A DNA stretch of 64,000 bases from positions 1 to 64,000 of the forward strand of contig PMSM01000014.1 of NCBI GenBank assembly GCA_003168335.1, read 5' to 3'. This DNA comes from Blastocatellia bacterium (GTDB lineage Bacteria; Acidobacteriota; Blastocatellia; Pyrinomonadales; Pyrinomonadaceae). Positions 15,914 to 24,297 of this stretch are shown here, one piece after another; position 1 is the stretch's first letter, and each line of letters starts with the position of its first letter. The position numbers and the translations under genes are program-made. The notes beneath the pieces were generated by a model. That model searched no databases. It saw nothing but the letters and a program-made list of their open reading frames with translations, and was not told where the DNA came from.

Positions 15914-16555
15914 TTACGGTCGAGTTCCGGGAGCCGATCCGGTAAGACTTTCAATCAGCGCACTGAGAAACTCCTGCTCGGCAAACTGAGTGCTCGGCAG
16001 TGTGGTCCACTCAGCGCCGCTCGGGCCATCCGTGCGGCCTTCGACCTTCGCGTTGACGGACACGTTGGCACTCGTGCCGTCAATCGGCTGCACCTCGACC
16101 GTGATTGTGTACCGGCCGCGGGTCCAACTGCGCGACTGCGAGTTCTCGATAATCGCGTAACGATACAACTCTGACTGGGTAACCACGGCACCCTTTATGA
16201 AGGTGTAGGGCTGACTCACAATGATGCCATCATCAGGCTTCGAGGTAGCGTCATCAATAATTAGCTTGCGGTCGCGCATTACCTCGGCGACCGCGTTGAT
16301 AATCGCATCGCGGCGCGCGGTCAGGCGGTATGGATTGGCCAGGACGGTTTTGGCAGCCGTCTTTTCCCCGCCAAAATTGATCCCAGATCCGTTCGTGCCG
16401 GTGTCTTGCTTGGCGCCGTTGTTCGCCGGCGCGCGGTTACTGCTGCCATCGCTGATCCGTTGACTTTGGGAATCGACGCCTTTCCCCTGTCCGAACGCAG
16501 AAGTCGCAGCGATCGTCATAACGAGCAGAGCAAATAAGCATGTAGGATATTTCAC
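15914..16555 (-). CDS. Secreted protein of unknown function
   Basis: A 213-residue protein with a signal peptide (cleavage near AFGQG), an Asn/Ser/Gly-rich disordered stretch to about residue 65, and then a folded alpha/beta domain from NPYRLTARRDAIINAVAEVM to the C-terminus. The domain pattern (helix, then paired strands around YAIIENSQSRSWTRGRYTITVEVQ) recalls small outer-membrane-associated domains that appear with LPS or lipoprotein assembly, but no family can be assigned with confidence. About 300 bases to the next gene upstream hold no gene. Confidence 0.65.
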   Translation of the reverse strand: MKYPTCLFALLVMTIAATSAFGQGKGVDSQSQRISDGSSNRAPANNGAKQDTGTNGSGINFGGEKTAAKTVLANPYRLTARRDAIINAVAEVMRDRKLIIDDATSKPDDGIIVSQPYTFIKGAVVTQSELYRYAIIENSQSRSWTRGRYTITVEVQPIDGTSANVSVNAKVEGRTDGPSGAEWTTLPSTQFAEQEFLSALIESLTGSAPGTRP

Positions 16556-16864
16556 GAGATCACCTCAAACGCGAAAGACTCGGACGGAGGGGAAACATCC
16601 TGAGAATAGAGCACCTGATCTGCAAATACAAGCACCGAGTTGCGAATACTGTGCGGCCTGCCATGAGCTCCTCGCTGCAGCGAGGTGACTCGGTGAAACA
16701 ATCAACTCGTCAACTGTTCAAACAGTTTCCCCTCAAGCTGTTAAAACGGCTCACGCAAAACTAAACTGCCATCGAAGTCCGCCTCGCTCGAGCCAAGAGA
16801 AAATGAAAGTGGAAGCCAAACGACGAGCGATTGGCTTTTGCCGGCAGCCACCTCTGTTGATGGC

Positions 16865-17932
16865 CTAGCGCTGGGCGTCGCGAGTCCGCTCCCACTCTCG
16901 CAGGGCCCGCACGCCTTTCTCAAAATCGGCTTCCTTACTGTAGAAGTTATGAGCACCATCACTACGCGAAGGATCGCGAACATAGTACAGGTAGTCTGTC
17001 TGCGCTGGATTCAACGCTGCGTCGATCGAGCTTTCGCCTGGCGAGCCCACCGGTCCCGGCGGCAAACCCGAAAATAAACGGGTGTTGTAAGGCGAGCGCC
17101 GGTCGACATCGCTCTTATAGACCTTGCCATTGTCTTTCCATTTGCCCGCCAGCTTTGAGGCGTACACGATAGTCGAATCGATGCCCAGCGCGATGTGTTT
17201 GTTGAGTCGGTTGTAAATGACAGAGGCAACCAGCGGACGATCTTCCTTGAGCTTGGCTTCGGTTTCGATCAGCGAGGCAATGATCACGATCTGCCGGGGC
17301 GTCATGCCTAAAGCGCGGGCCCGCTCAGCTCGCTCCGGCGTCCATTCCTGGTGAAAACGCTTGACCATCCCGGCTATCATGGCGGCAGGTTTCGTGTCTT
17401 CGGGGAAACTGTACGTCGCCGGAAAAAGATAGCCCTCCAGATCAGTGGCCGTTGGATCGAGATCGTGAAGCGCGCTCGTGTCATTCATCAGCGCCAGCGC
17501 TTCGTCGCCATCGCGCAGCTGCAATTCAGGAACATGAGCAAGTGACTCAGCGATGTCCCATCGCGTCCACCCCTCGATCACGGCAAAGCGACTGAGCCGT
17601 TGTTCGCCTTCTTCGAGCTTTTTCAAAACTCCGAGGGCCGAAATCGGAGAAGGGAAGCGATAGTCGCCGGCTTTGATGAGCTTTGCGCTCCCGGTGAGTT
17701 TTATGTAGAAGAGGAGCGGCCAGGTACGACGGATCACGCCTTCGGCCAGCAGTTTGTTGGCGATTCCATCCGGCGTTGAACGGCGAGGTATTTCGATATA
17801 GTCGTTGGCTTTTCCATGGGTCACCGGCACATGCAACTCGCGGTACAGCCAAAGAGAGAAACCCGCGGGCACGGCGAATAAAAGGACCGCAATCGCGATC
17901 AAGATCCGCCAGGTTCTTGTTTTAATAACCAC
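16865..17932 (-). CDS. mltG: Endolytic murein transglycosylase MltG
   Basis: A 355-residue membrane-anchored lytic transglycosylase (YceG-like), which cuts nascent peptidoglycan strands in the periplasm. One N-terminal membrane helix (about 9-28) is followed by a LysM-like region and the catalytic domain with ASLIETEAKLKEDRPLVASV (catalytic Glu in IETE) and GIDSTIVYA. It starts 14 bases after ruvX; the two genes often adjoin in bacteria and are likely one transcript. Length is normal. Confidence 0.92.
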   Translation of the reverse strand: MVIKTRTWRILIAIAVLLFAVPAGFSLWLYRELHVPVTHGKANDYIEIPRRSTPDGIANKLLAEGVIRRTWPLLFYIKLTGSAKLIKAGDYRFPSPISALGVLKKLEEGEQRLSRFAVIEGWTRWDIAESLAHVPELQLRDGDEALALMNDTSALHDLDPTATDLEGYLFPATYSFPEDTKPAAMIAGMVKRFHQEWTPERAERARALGMTPRQIVIIASLIETEAKLKEDRPLVASVIYNRLNKHIALGIDSTIVYASKLAGKWKDNGKVYKSDVDRRSPYNTRLFSGLPPGPVGSPGESSIDAALNPAQTDYLYYVRDPSRSDGAHNFYSKEADFEKGVRALREWERTRDAQR

Positions 17933-17946
17933 CCCGATTCGATCTT

Positions 17947-18438
17947 TCAGGTCTGATTCAGTAAGTTGATGTCCCGGTTGTTCGCAATGAAGTCGCCCAA
18001 AATCAAGGTCGCCGCTTCGCTGTCGACTTCCCGTTCAATCTCGCGGGCGCTTCGCCCAGACGCTTTCAACAGCGCCGTCGCTGCAAAAGTGGTCAGGCGC
18101 TCGTCCTGTAAATAGACGGGCACAGCGAGAGAGAGCTGAAACTTCCCGGCAATGGCACGCACATCCTTTGCCGCCGATCCTTCGGTTCCTTCTAAACTTA
18201 GCGGCAAACCAATCACGAGGCCCCGTGCATCGTATGTCTCGACGACGGCGGCAACGCGGCGCAGCAAATCTTTCCAGCTCCGACGCTCAATCGCGTGGAG
18301 AGGGTTCACGGTTATTCTTAATTCATCAGAAACAGCGACGCCCACGCGCTTCGCCCCGAGATCGAGGGCCAGCAAACGGCCAGCGGAGCCGGGCGCAGGT
18401 GTCGCATTTTCGGGTTCTTTCAATTTTGATGAATCCAA
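17947..18438 (-). CDS. ruvX: Putative pre-16S rRNA nuclease / Holliday junction resolvase-like RuvX
   Basis: A 163-residue YqgF-family RNase H-like nuclease. Conserved elements are LALDLGAKRVGVAVSDE (first catalytic Asp), VIGLPLSLEGTEGSAA, and DERLTTFAATALL. The family processes the 5' end of 16S rRNA in the cytosol. Residues 1-20 form a short polar extension. A 17-base palindrome arm begins ten bases upstream of the start. Confidence 0.92.
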   Translation of the reverse strand: MDSSKLKEPENATPAPGSAGRLLALDLGAKRVGVAVSDELRITVNPLHAIERRSWKDLLRRVAAVVETYDARGLVIGLPLSLEGTEGSAAKDVRAIAGKFQLSLAVPVYLQDERLTTFAATALLKASGRSAREIEREVDSEAATLILGDFIANNRDINLLNQT

Positions 18439-18447
18439 CTTTGAAAA

Positions 18448-18527
18448 CAGGTGTTTAGAGTACCGACTTCAGTCGGATTTTTGAAGCCGTGAAAGAACCC
18501 AACCAAAGTTGGTACTCTAAACACCTG
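18448..18527. repeat. Inverted-repeat element with 17-base perfect arms
   Basis: CAGGTGTTTAGAGTACC (18448-18464) is repeated inverted at 18511-18527. Inside the arms are two smaller palindromic pieces, GACTTCAGTC and CCAAAGTTGG. It lies between the divergent ruvX and S41 genes. The layout matches the element at 20029-20104. Confidence 0.75.
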
Positions 18528-18655
18528 TGAGATTAAGACGCTACACCGACGCATCGCTTGCGCACGTTTTACAGCCACGGTATGATACAGGCGTTTGGTC
18601 AATCGTTTAAGTCTTCCCCGCGGCCCGGCTTGGTAGTTGTTTCGAGGTTCAACTG

Positions 18656-19945
18656 ATGTCATTCAAAAGCAAATTCACATTGATTGCCCTGTCGGCAACG
18701 CTCGCAGTTTACACGATCGCCGGCGCCTGGCTGGCCACTCGAGCGCAGCAACCGGCGAACGACCCGGGCGCGCAGCAAAAGATTTTTGAGAGCGTGCTCC
18801 AGCACATCCAGAACGACTATGTTGATGAGCCGAACATGGAAAAGGTTCGCGCCGGCGCCTTACGCGGCCTGGCCTACGGTCTCGATCCGTACTCGACGTA
18901 TCTAACTTCAGAGCAGGTGAAGGACTACCGCGCCGGCAGCAAGAGCAATCAGGTAGGCCTGGGCGCAGAGTTGTCACAGGTCGCTTCATTTCTTTACGTA
19001 GTGGCGCCAGTGAAGGGCTCGCCGGCTGATCAAGCTGGCGTTCGCGCGGGCGACATCATTGAGTATATCGACGGCAAGGCCACCCGCGACATTTCGTTAT
19101 ACGACGCGCGACAATTACTCAACGGGGCGCCCGGATCTGAAGTGAAGCTGCGAATTCTGCGGGCTAATTCCCAACCTTTGACGCTGAGCGTGAAGCGCGG
19201 TTCATTCCGGGCCCCGGCGGCGGAAGCACGGATGGAGGCGGGCAGAATTGGTGTGCTGCGAATTAACAGCCTGGACAGCGGCGAAGCGGCCGATGCGCGC
19301 GCGCACCTGCAGGATCTCGTGAAGCAGGGGGCGCAAAGAATTATTCTCGATCTTCGTAGCGTCGCCGGTGGCGAGATTCAGGAAGGGGTTACGGTCGCAA
19401 ACCTTTTCATTCGCGACGGACAAATCGCCAAAACAATTGGCCGCGAACAGAAAGTCCTGAAAGGCTTTGAAGCCGATCCCAAGCTCGTCCTGTTCAATGG
19501 ACCGGTCGTCGTCCTGATCGACTCGGGCACGGCCGGCGCCGCGGAGGTAATTGCTTCAGCATTCCTGGAAGACAAACGCGGGGACGTGGTCGGCGAGAAG
19601 AGTTTTGGCGCCGGCGCTGAACAGGAACTGTTTACCCTGCGTGATGGTGACGGATTGTTGCTCACGACTGTGAAATGGGCTTCGGGTAGCGGCAAACCGT
19701 TTCTCGGCGAGGATCGGAATCATTCAGGCATAGCGCCTTCGGTGGAAGTAAAGCGGGCGGAGAATCAGGATGCCGCTGATGTTGAGGACGTGACGGGCAA
19801 CGACGAAGAGAAGCCGAATCAGCCAAAGCCCAAATCGCCGTCTGAACCTGTCGCGCCCAAGTCGCAGCCGGAAGATACGCAGATGAAGAAGGCACTCGAG
19901 CTGCTGCGCGACAAGCCGGCTGCTCCGGCGCAACGCGCTGCGTAA
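18656..19945 (+). CDS. S41-family (CtpA-like) protein, probably catalytically inactive
   Basis: A 429-residue exported protein of the carboxyl-terminal processing protease family. It has a signal anchor (about residues 7-27), a PDZ domain (GLGAELSQVASFLYVVAPVKGSPADQAGV), the S41 core with IILDLRSVAGGEIQEGV, and a Pro/Lys-rich C-terminal tail. In active members the nucleophile lies in GTASASE and the Lys 25 residues later in FGKG. Here the first reads GTAGAAE (Ser to Gly) and the second FGAG (Lys to Ala), at the correct spacing. The fold looks intact, so it may bind substrates without cutting, or an alternative residue may serve. Confidence 0.85.
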   Translation: MSFKSKFTLIALSATLAVYTIAGAWLATRAQQPANDPGAQQKIFESVLQHIQNDYVDEPNMEKVRAGALRGLAYGLDPYSTYLTSEQVKDYRAGSKSNQVGLGAELSQVASFLYVVAPVKGSPADQAGVRAGDIIEYIDGKATRDISLYDARQLLNGAPGSEVKLRILRANSQPLTLSVKRGSFRAPAAEARMEAGRIGVLRINSLDSGEAADARAHLQDLVKQGAQRIILDLRSVAGGEIQEGVTVANLFIRDGQIAKTIGREQKVLKGFEADPKLVLFNGPVVVLIDSGTAGAAEVIASAFLEDKRGDVVGEKSFGAGAEQELFTLRDGDGLLLTTVKWASGSGKPFLGEDRNHSGIAPSVEVKRAENQDAADVEDVTGNDEEKPNQPKPKSPSEPVAPKSQPEDTQMKKALELLRDKPAAPAQRAA

Positions 19946-19968
19946 AAGAGCTGCCAGTTATTTGGAAG

Positions 19969-20012
19969 AAGGCCGGAGCGACGCACCTCGTCTGTCCGGC
20001 CTTTTGGTTTTC
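19969..20012 (+). terminator. Rho-independent terminator of the S41 gene
   Basis: AAGGCCGGA (19969-19977) pairs with TCCGGCCTT (19995-20003), followed by TTGGTTTT. It lies 24 bases after the stop codon. Confidence 0.8.
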
Positions 20013-20028
20013 GTCAGTCAACGGCGCA

Positions 20029-20104
20029 ATGTCCGACAGACTTCAGTTTGTCGCTTCAACTCAGAAACTGCCGGAGCATCGACAAACTTAAGTTCGTCGG
20101 ACAT
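20029..20104. repeat. Inverted-repeat element with 25-base arms
   Basis: Arms 20029-20053 and 20080-20104 are inverted copies with three mismatches; both begin ATGTCCGAC outward. Each arm contains a small inner palindrome of the kind ACTTCAGT or ACTTAAGT, which is shared in style with the element at 18448-18527. It ends about 18 bases before the start of the channel gene. Confidence 0.75.
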
Positions 20105-20122
20105 CAAAGCGGTACAAAATCG

Positions 20123-21313
20123 ATGTTCATTGTGATAGGACTCATTGGTCTGGCGCTAATAATTGTCGTCCTGTGGGACGTCTTTGAGACTATTGTCCTG
20201 CCGCGCCGGGTGACCCGGCGGTTTCGTCTGACGCGGTTTTTCTATCGCTCGGTCTGGGCTCCTTGGTCGATGATTGCTCGCCTGGTTCACCGGAGCAAGA
20301 AACGCGAAACCTTGCTCAGTATCTTTGGCCCGCTCTCGCTCTTGATCCTGTTGAGCCTTTGGGCGGTGACTTTGGTGTTTGGTTTCGCTTTGCTTCATTG
20401 GGCCTTCGGATCTCACATATACACGTCGAATGGCCCAGCCGGATTCTTTACGGATCTCTACTATAGCGGCACGACAATCTTTACTCTGGGCCTTGGCGAT
20501 ATCACCCCCCTCGATTCGACCGCGCGAACGATGACCGTAATCGAGGCCGGCCTGGGCCTCGGCCTGCTCGCGCTGGTGATTGGTTATTTTCCAGTTCTGT
20601 ATCAAGCCTTCTCGCGTCGCGAAGTGAACATATCAATGCTGGACGCGCGTGCCGGTACGCCGCCCACCGCGGCCGAGTTGCTGCGGCGACATCAGGAAGG
20701 CCAGAGTTTGGACAGTCTCGATCAGTTCCTGCGGGACTGGGAGGTGTGGGCGGCTGACCTGATGGAAAGCCACCTCTCTTACCCTGTGCTGTGCTTCTTT
20801 CGATCACAGCATGATAATCAGTCCTGGCTGGCGGCGCTCAATACCGTGCTCGACACTTGCAGCCTGGTGATGGTGGGCATCGATGGAACACCAAAGTGGC
20901 AGGCGCAACTGACTTTCAAGATGGCCCGTCATGCGGTCGTGGACATATCACAAATCTTCAACACCTCTCCGGTGCAGCACGACGGCGCGCGTCTGTCGCC
21001 AGAAGACCTCGCCACTCTACGCCTGGCCCTGTCCGAGACTGGCGTCGCGCTGCGGAACGAGGACGGAGACGACAACACGCTCGAGGAATTGCGCGCGATG
21101 TACGAGCCGTACACGAATGTCCTTTCACGCTATCTAATGATGCCTTTGCCGGGATGGCTGCCCAAAGCGCGGGCCTCCGACAACTGGCAAACCAGCGCGT
21201 GGGAGAACGCTCGCGTCGCCCCCGATCAACCTTTCCGCAAGTGCATGCTCGACGCGTCCGCTAAGAAAGCGCACGCCCGGGGTGCGGCCGCGCTTAGCGA
21301 ACGACCTAAATAG
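20123..21313 (+). CDS. Two-helix potassium-channel-like membrane protein
   Basis: About 396 residues from the ATG at 20123; an upstream in-frame start lies inside the repeat and is rejected. Membrane helices are near residues 2-20, 68-92 and 140-162. The pore region reads FTDLYYSGTTIFTLGLGDITP, an Ion_trans_2 filter with TLGLGD where K+ channels usually have TVGYGD. The long C-terminal half is soluble and helical, with no RCK-type Rossmann motif seen. Ion selectivity cannot be told from sequence alone. Confidence 0.75.
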   Translation: MFIVIGLIGLALIIVVLWDVFETIVLPRRVTRRFRLTRFFYRSVWAPWSMIARLVHRSKKRETLLSIFGPLSLLILLSLWAVTLVFGFALLHWAFGSHIYTSNGPAGFFTDLYYSGTTIFTLGLGDITPLDSTARTMTVIEAGLGLGLLALVIGYFPVLYQAFSRREVNISMLDARAGTPPTAAELLRRHQEGQSLDSLDQFLRDWEVWAADLMESHLSYPVLCFFRSQHDNQSWLAALNTVLDTCSLVMVGIDGTPKWQAQLTFKMARHAVVDISQIFNTSPVQHDGARLSPEDLATLRLALSETGVALRNEDGDDNTLEELRAMYEPYTNVLSRYLMMPLPGWLPKARASDNWQTSAWENARVAPDQPFRKCMLDASAKKAHARGAAALSERPK

Positions 21314-21584
21314 AACTCACCAGCGTTGATCATTTGGAGTGCTCGATGAACCCATATGGGACATCTCTGCATTTTCATCACGACATCGTCGTGGTTCCTT
21401 GATTGCCGGGTTCTTGTGATTTAGTTGCGGTCGCCATCCGTGAGTAGAAATACCCCTTTCTATCTGCGTGCAAGGAGCAAACATCGCCGCGAAAATCATT
21501 TATCAGGCATGCATCTTGCCGCAGCTAACCGTGCGAGTTTTTGATCCCGGCATCGCAGCCAGAAATCGAAAAGGAGAATCGAAG

Positions 21585-22136
21585 ATGCTTATTACGAAAA
21601 AGATGTTACTTATTTTGACCCTGGGGGGTGCTCTGGTTGGTGCGGGCATCGGCTCACTGATAACTCATTCGGCCGCGATCAGCCAAGCGGCAAACACGAG
21701 CTATGACACGGCTCAGACTGCTAATCCGACTGAGAAAACGCGCGATCAGATCGCGACTGAGAAGAGTTTGCAGTTCAGCACTACTCAAGAACAGACCGCT
21801 TATCGACAGGGCTTTGACGAAGGCTACTCGTCCTGCACAACCGCGGCTGCTAACACACAAACGAGAACAGGCGCTTATCCAGCGACTTATCGCGCGCCGG
21901 TGCGCCGGTCTTCCAACAGCAGCAGAGCGTATTATGACTACGGCAATCAGCCGCGAGGCCGTACGTTCTGGCAGAAGCACCGCGACAAGTTGACCCTCGC
22001 CATTGGTACTGGCGCTGGTGCTGGAGTCGGCGGCTTGATTGGCGGTGGGAAGGGCGCGGGCATCGGTTCGCTGGTCGGACTTGGCAGCTCTGCGCTGTAC
22101 ACGTACAAGTTGCGTAACCGGGCCCGTAGTTACTAG
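21585..22136 (+). CDS. Glycine-zipper secreted/membrane protein
   Basis: 183 residues from the ATG preceded by AAAGGAGAA. It has a hydrophobic N-terminus (LLILTLGGALVGAGIGSLI) that is itself zipper-like, a polar middle including AYRQGFDEGYSSC, and a C-terminal glycine zipper (IGTGAGAGVGGLIGGGKGAGIGSL). Such segments pack membrane helices and are often found in outer-membrane or envelope proteins. The gene ends 15 bases before the protease-like gene; likely an operon. Confidence 0.7.
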   Translation: MLITKKMLLILTLGGALVGAGIGSLITHSAAISQAANTSYDTAQTANPTEKTRDQIATEKSLQFSTTQEQTAYRQGFDEGYSSCTTAAANTQTRTGAYPATYRAPVRRSSNSSRAYYDYGNQPRGRTFWQKHRDKLTLAIGTGAGAGVGGLIGGGKGAGIGSLVGLGSSALYTYKLRNRARSY

Positions 22137-22151
22137 TCGAGGAGTTGTCAC

Positions 22152-23105
22152 GTGAACAGCAAGGCTAAACTTCTGTTTGCTCTACTCTTGATTCTGGCGA
22201 CAGTCGGAAGGGCAGCTTCATCTGGAGCTGCCCTTTCAGTTGCCCAGAATACCCGCCAACGAGTGAACGGGCGCGCCGCAGTGGCTGAGCCGAGAATTCC
22301 GCGGCCAGCTTCGTTCCGTGAAGTTTCCGGACGAGGACTGATCGTAAGGACGTGGATCAACTCTGCCGGACCGTTCAACTTCGCCATCGATACCGGCGCC
22401 GGCGCGACGCTCTTGTCGCCAAGGGTCGCTGATGAAGCCCGAGTCACGATCAGGAGCGGTCGATCAACCTCGATCGCCGGTCTCAGCGGCGCGTCGATTT
22501 CAGCGCGCAATGCTTCCATTCAAACTGTGGCGATTGGCGATAGCGAGAATTACTTGCCCGCCAAAGGCGAGGCGATGGTCACCAGCGGACTACCAGCCGA
22601 TCTTGATGGGGTGCTCGATCCGACCGAGGTGTTCTCTCCACTTGGTTATGTTATCGACTTGCCGCAACGGGAACTGTCCGCATTCGATCCTCAAACTACT
22701 CCAATCCGGAAAAAGGATCAGCCTGCGGAAGGCGCGGTCGTGGCGTGGCTTCGCGAAGGGCACGGGCGCAGACCATTCGTGATGCTCGACAATGGTGATC
22801 GGGCCTTGCTTGACACCGGATCAAGTCTGGGTCTGGCAATCCGTGATTCGGGTTCGTCCGATCGGAAGGCACCCGCCTATGATGTTCGCGATATTGGGGG
22901 CGGACAAATCTCAGCCCGGCGGGTGACCGCCATCACGATCACGATCGGATCGCTCACGCTGCGACGGATTCCAACTGATCTGGTTTCAGGAACAGAGGCC
23001 GACGCACCGATGCTGCTGGGGCTAAGCGCGCTCAGACCATTCAGGTTGAGTTTCGATCCAGTGCATCGTTTGATTGAGATCGCGCCCAGCGGGACCAGGA
23101 AGTGA
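22152..23105 (+). CDS. Retropepsin-like aspartyl protease, exported
   Basis: A 317-residue protein with a signal peptide and two aspartyl-protease half domains. The first active-site triad lies in FNFAIDTGAGATLLSP and the second in RALLDTGSSLGLAI. A two-lobed single chain is thus suggested, in contrast to single-lobe retroviral-type dimers. The start is GTG at 22152 with GAGGAG upstream; the previous gene's stop is 13 bases away. Confidence 0.8.
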   Translation: MNSKAKLLFALLLILATVGRAASSGAALSVAQNTRQRVNGRAAVAEPRIPRPASFREVSGRGLIVRTWINSAGPFNFAIDTGAGATLLSPRVADEARVTIRSGRSTSIAGLSGASISARNASIQTVAIGDSENYLPAKGEAMVTSGLPADLDGVLDPTEVFSPLGYVIDLPQRELSAFDPQTTPIRKKDQPAEGAVVAWLREGHGRRPFVMLDNGDRALLDTGSSLGLAIRDSGSSDRKAPAYDVRDIGGGQISARRVTAITITIGSLTLRRIPTDLVSGTEADAPMLLGLSALRPFRLSFDPVHRLIEIAPSGTRK

Positions 23106-23212
23106 TCAGCCGGACAGTTTGCCACATTAGAGCGTCACTTTTCCCCGCCGTCCGCTTCGTCTTCGCTTATTCCATCGGGCTTTCTGTTCGGTATGCCCCT
23201 TGCACCAGAGAG

Positions 23213-23332
23213 TTTCCCCAAAGACAATTTGGGGAAGTGGGAAAAGCCCCTGGGGGTGATCTTAGACTCGCCGACTTTGTCCCGCTTAATTAGATTAATA
23301 GCCGCTGGCGATCAAATGTCGGCGGCTTTCTT
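23213..23332 (+). terminator. Hairpins downstream of the aspartyl protease gene
   Basis: TTCCCCAAA (23213-23221) and TTTGGGGAA (23227-23235) form a perfect stem without a U-tract. A second stem from AGCCGC at 23300 to GGCGGCT at about 23327 is followed by TTCTTAATT and could terminate transcription. Between the convergent genes it may serve both strands. Confidence 0.5.
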
Positions 23333-23351
23333 AATTGGAAGAGCGCGGATG

Positions 23352-23891
23352 CTATTCAGGTACGCGGCTACGGACCGCTGAAACCTGAAGAGAGGTACAG
23401 AACGTGATCTGCTCTCGCAGCACAAAGCGTCGCGTGGTGCCGGGAGGGGTGATTCGTACTTTGCGAACCACCGGACACGGCTTTCCCATATAGCCCGCGC
23501 CGCCTGAGTTGTAATAGACACGAAACCCAACCTCTTTGCTCGGCTCAATCGTCACTAATTGCGGCGGTTGCTTTGCCTCATCGCCGAGAAGTTGCCGGGA
23601 ATTGGCCGCGCGGCCGTGGGGCCGAACTTTTCCTGACTTATCCAACAACTCAAAGCGCGGATACCCTATGAGCGCGCACGGCGCGGTTGAGGTGTTCTTG
23701 AATGCATAGTCAATAAGATTGTGTCCGCCCATTGCGGCATCGTCGGTCACATGACGGACTGATAGACTCAGGTTGCGGCAAGGCAGGGCGATCTGGGTCG
23801 GACCTTTGTAAATCGTCGTCCGGGGATCCGGTTGCCCTAATGCTGTGGCTGATGCAGCCATGAGTAGCAGTAAGAGAAAAGTTCCTCGCAT
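23352..23891 (-). CDS. Secreted DUF4232-like protein
   Basis: 179 residues with a signal peptide (LLLLLMAASATALGQ) and a beta-sandwich-like domain. DUF4232-type features are CRNLSLSVRHVTDDAAMGGHNLIDYAFKN near the start of the domain, then ALIGYPRFELLDKSGK, and a Cys near the C-terminus (FCTSLQVS). The role of the family is unknown; members are exported and often bear disulfides. Confidence 0.7.
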   Translation of the reverse strand: MRGTFLLLLLMAASATALGQPDPRTTIYKGPTQIALPCRNLSLSVRHVTDDAAMGGHNLIDYAFKNTSTAPCALIGYPRFELLDKSGKVRPHGRAANSRQLLGDEAKQPPQLVTIEPSKEVGFRVYYNSGGAGYMGKPCPVVRKVRITPPGTTRRFVLREQITFCTSLQVSAVRSRVPE

Positions 23892-24045
23892 TCGCTCAGT
23901 CTCCTTAAAAGTCTTTGGTTGGCATGTCGCTTTTCCTCTGATTACAAATCTGTCGAAACGATCTTACGCGGAGGCTTTTATGCTAATTCGTGGCGCAAGT
24001 CAATCGAGAGCCAATCACCAGGCACAGACAGACAAAGCCAAATCA

Positions 24046-24252
24046 CTAACCGTGTGGCCTCGGCGGTTGATTCCGAGTCGCGGGTTCGTCAGGAGCGGCC
24101 TCCATCCATTCGGCAATATCAGTTAGCTCTCGGTCTTCCACTTTTCTTCCCAGGCCCTGCGACATTACTTGTTTCAAGTAACGCTTTCTCAGCCACGTGG
24201 CGATCCCGCCGATAACCAACATGATAAAGACACTGAGAAAGTATGTGCCCAT
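24046..24252 (-). CDS. Small membrane protein
   Basis: 68 residues: one N-terminal membrane helix (about 3-20), a basic stretch RKRYLKQ, then a polar acidic tail ending in a Pro/Arg segment. No family recognised. It is on the same strand as, and 45 bases downstream of, the cyclase-family gene, and could be co-expressed with it. Confidence 0.5.
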   Translation of the reverse strand: MGTYFLSVFIMLVIGGIATWLRKRYLKQVMSQGLGRKVEDRELTDIAEWMEAAPDEPATRNQPPRPHG

Positions 24253-24297
24253 TGTCTAATCTCCTCTTTATCCCCGAGACGGGCCGAGATCTATGGG

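Noticed and set aside
18420-18662. Minus-strand 80-codon frame between ruvX and the S41 gene
   Set aside because: It consists mostly of the inverted-repeat element and has no start signal.
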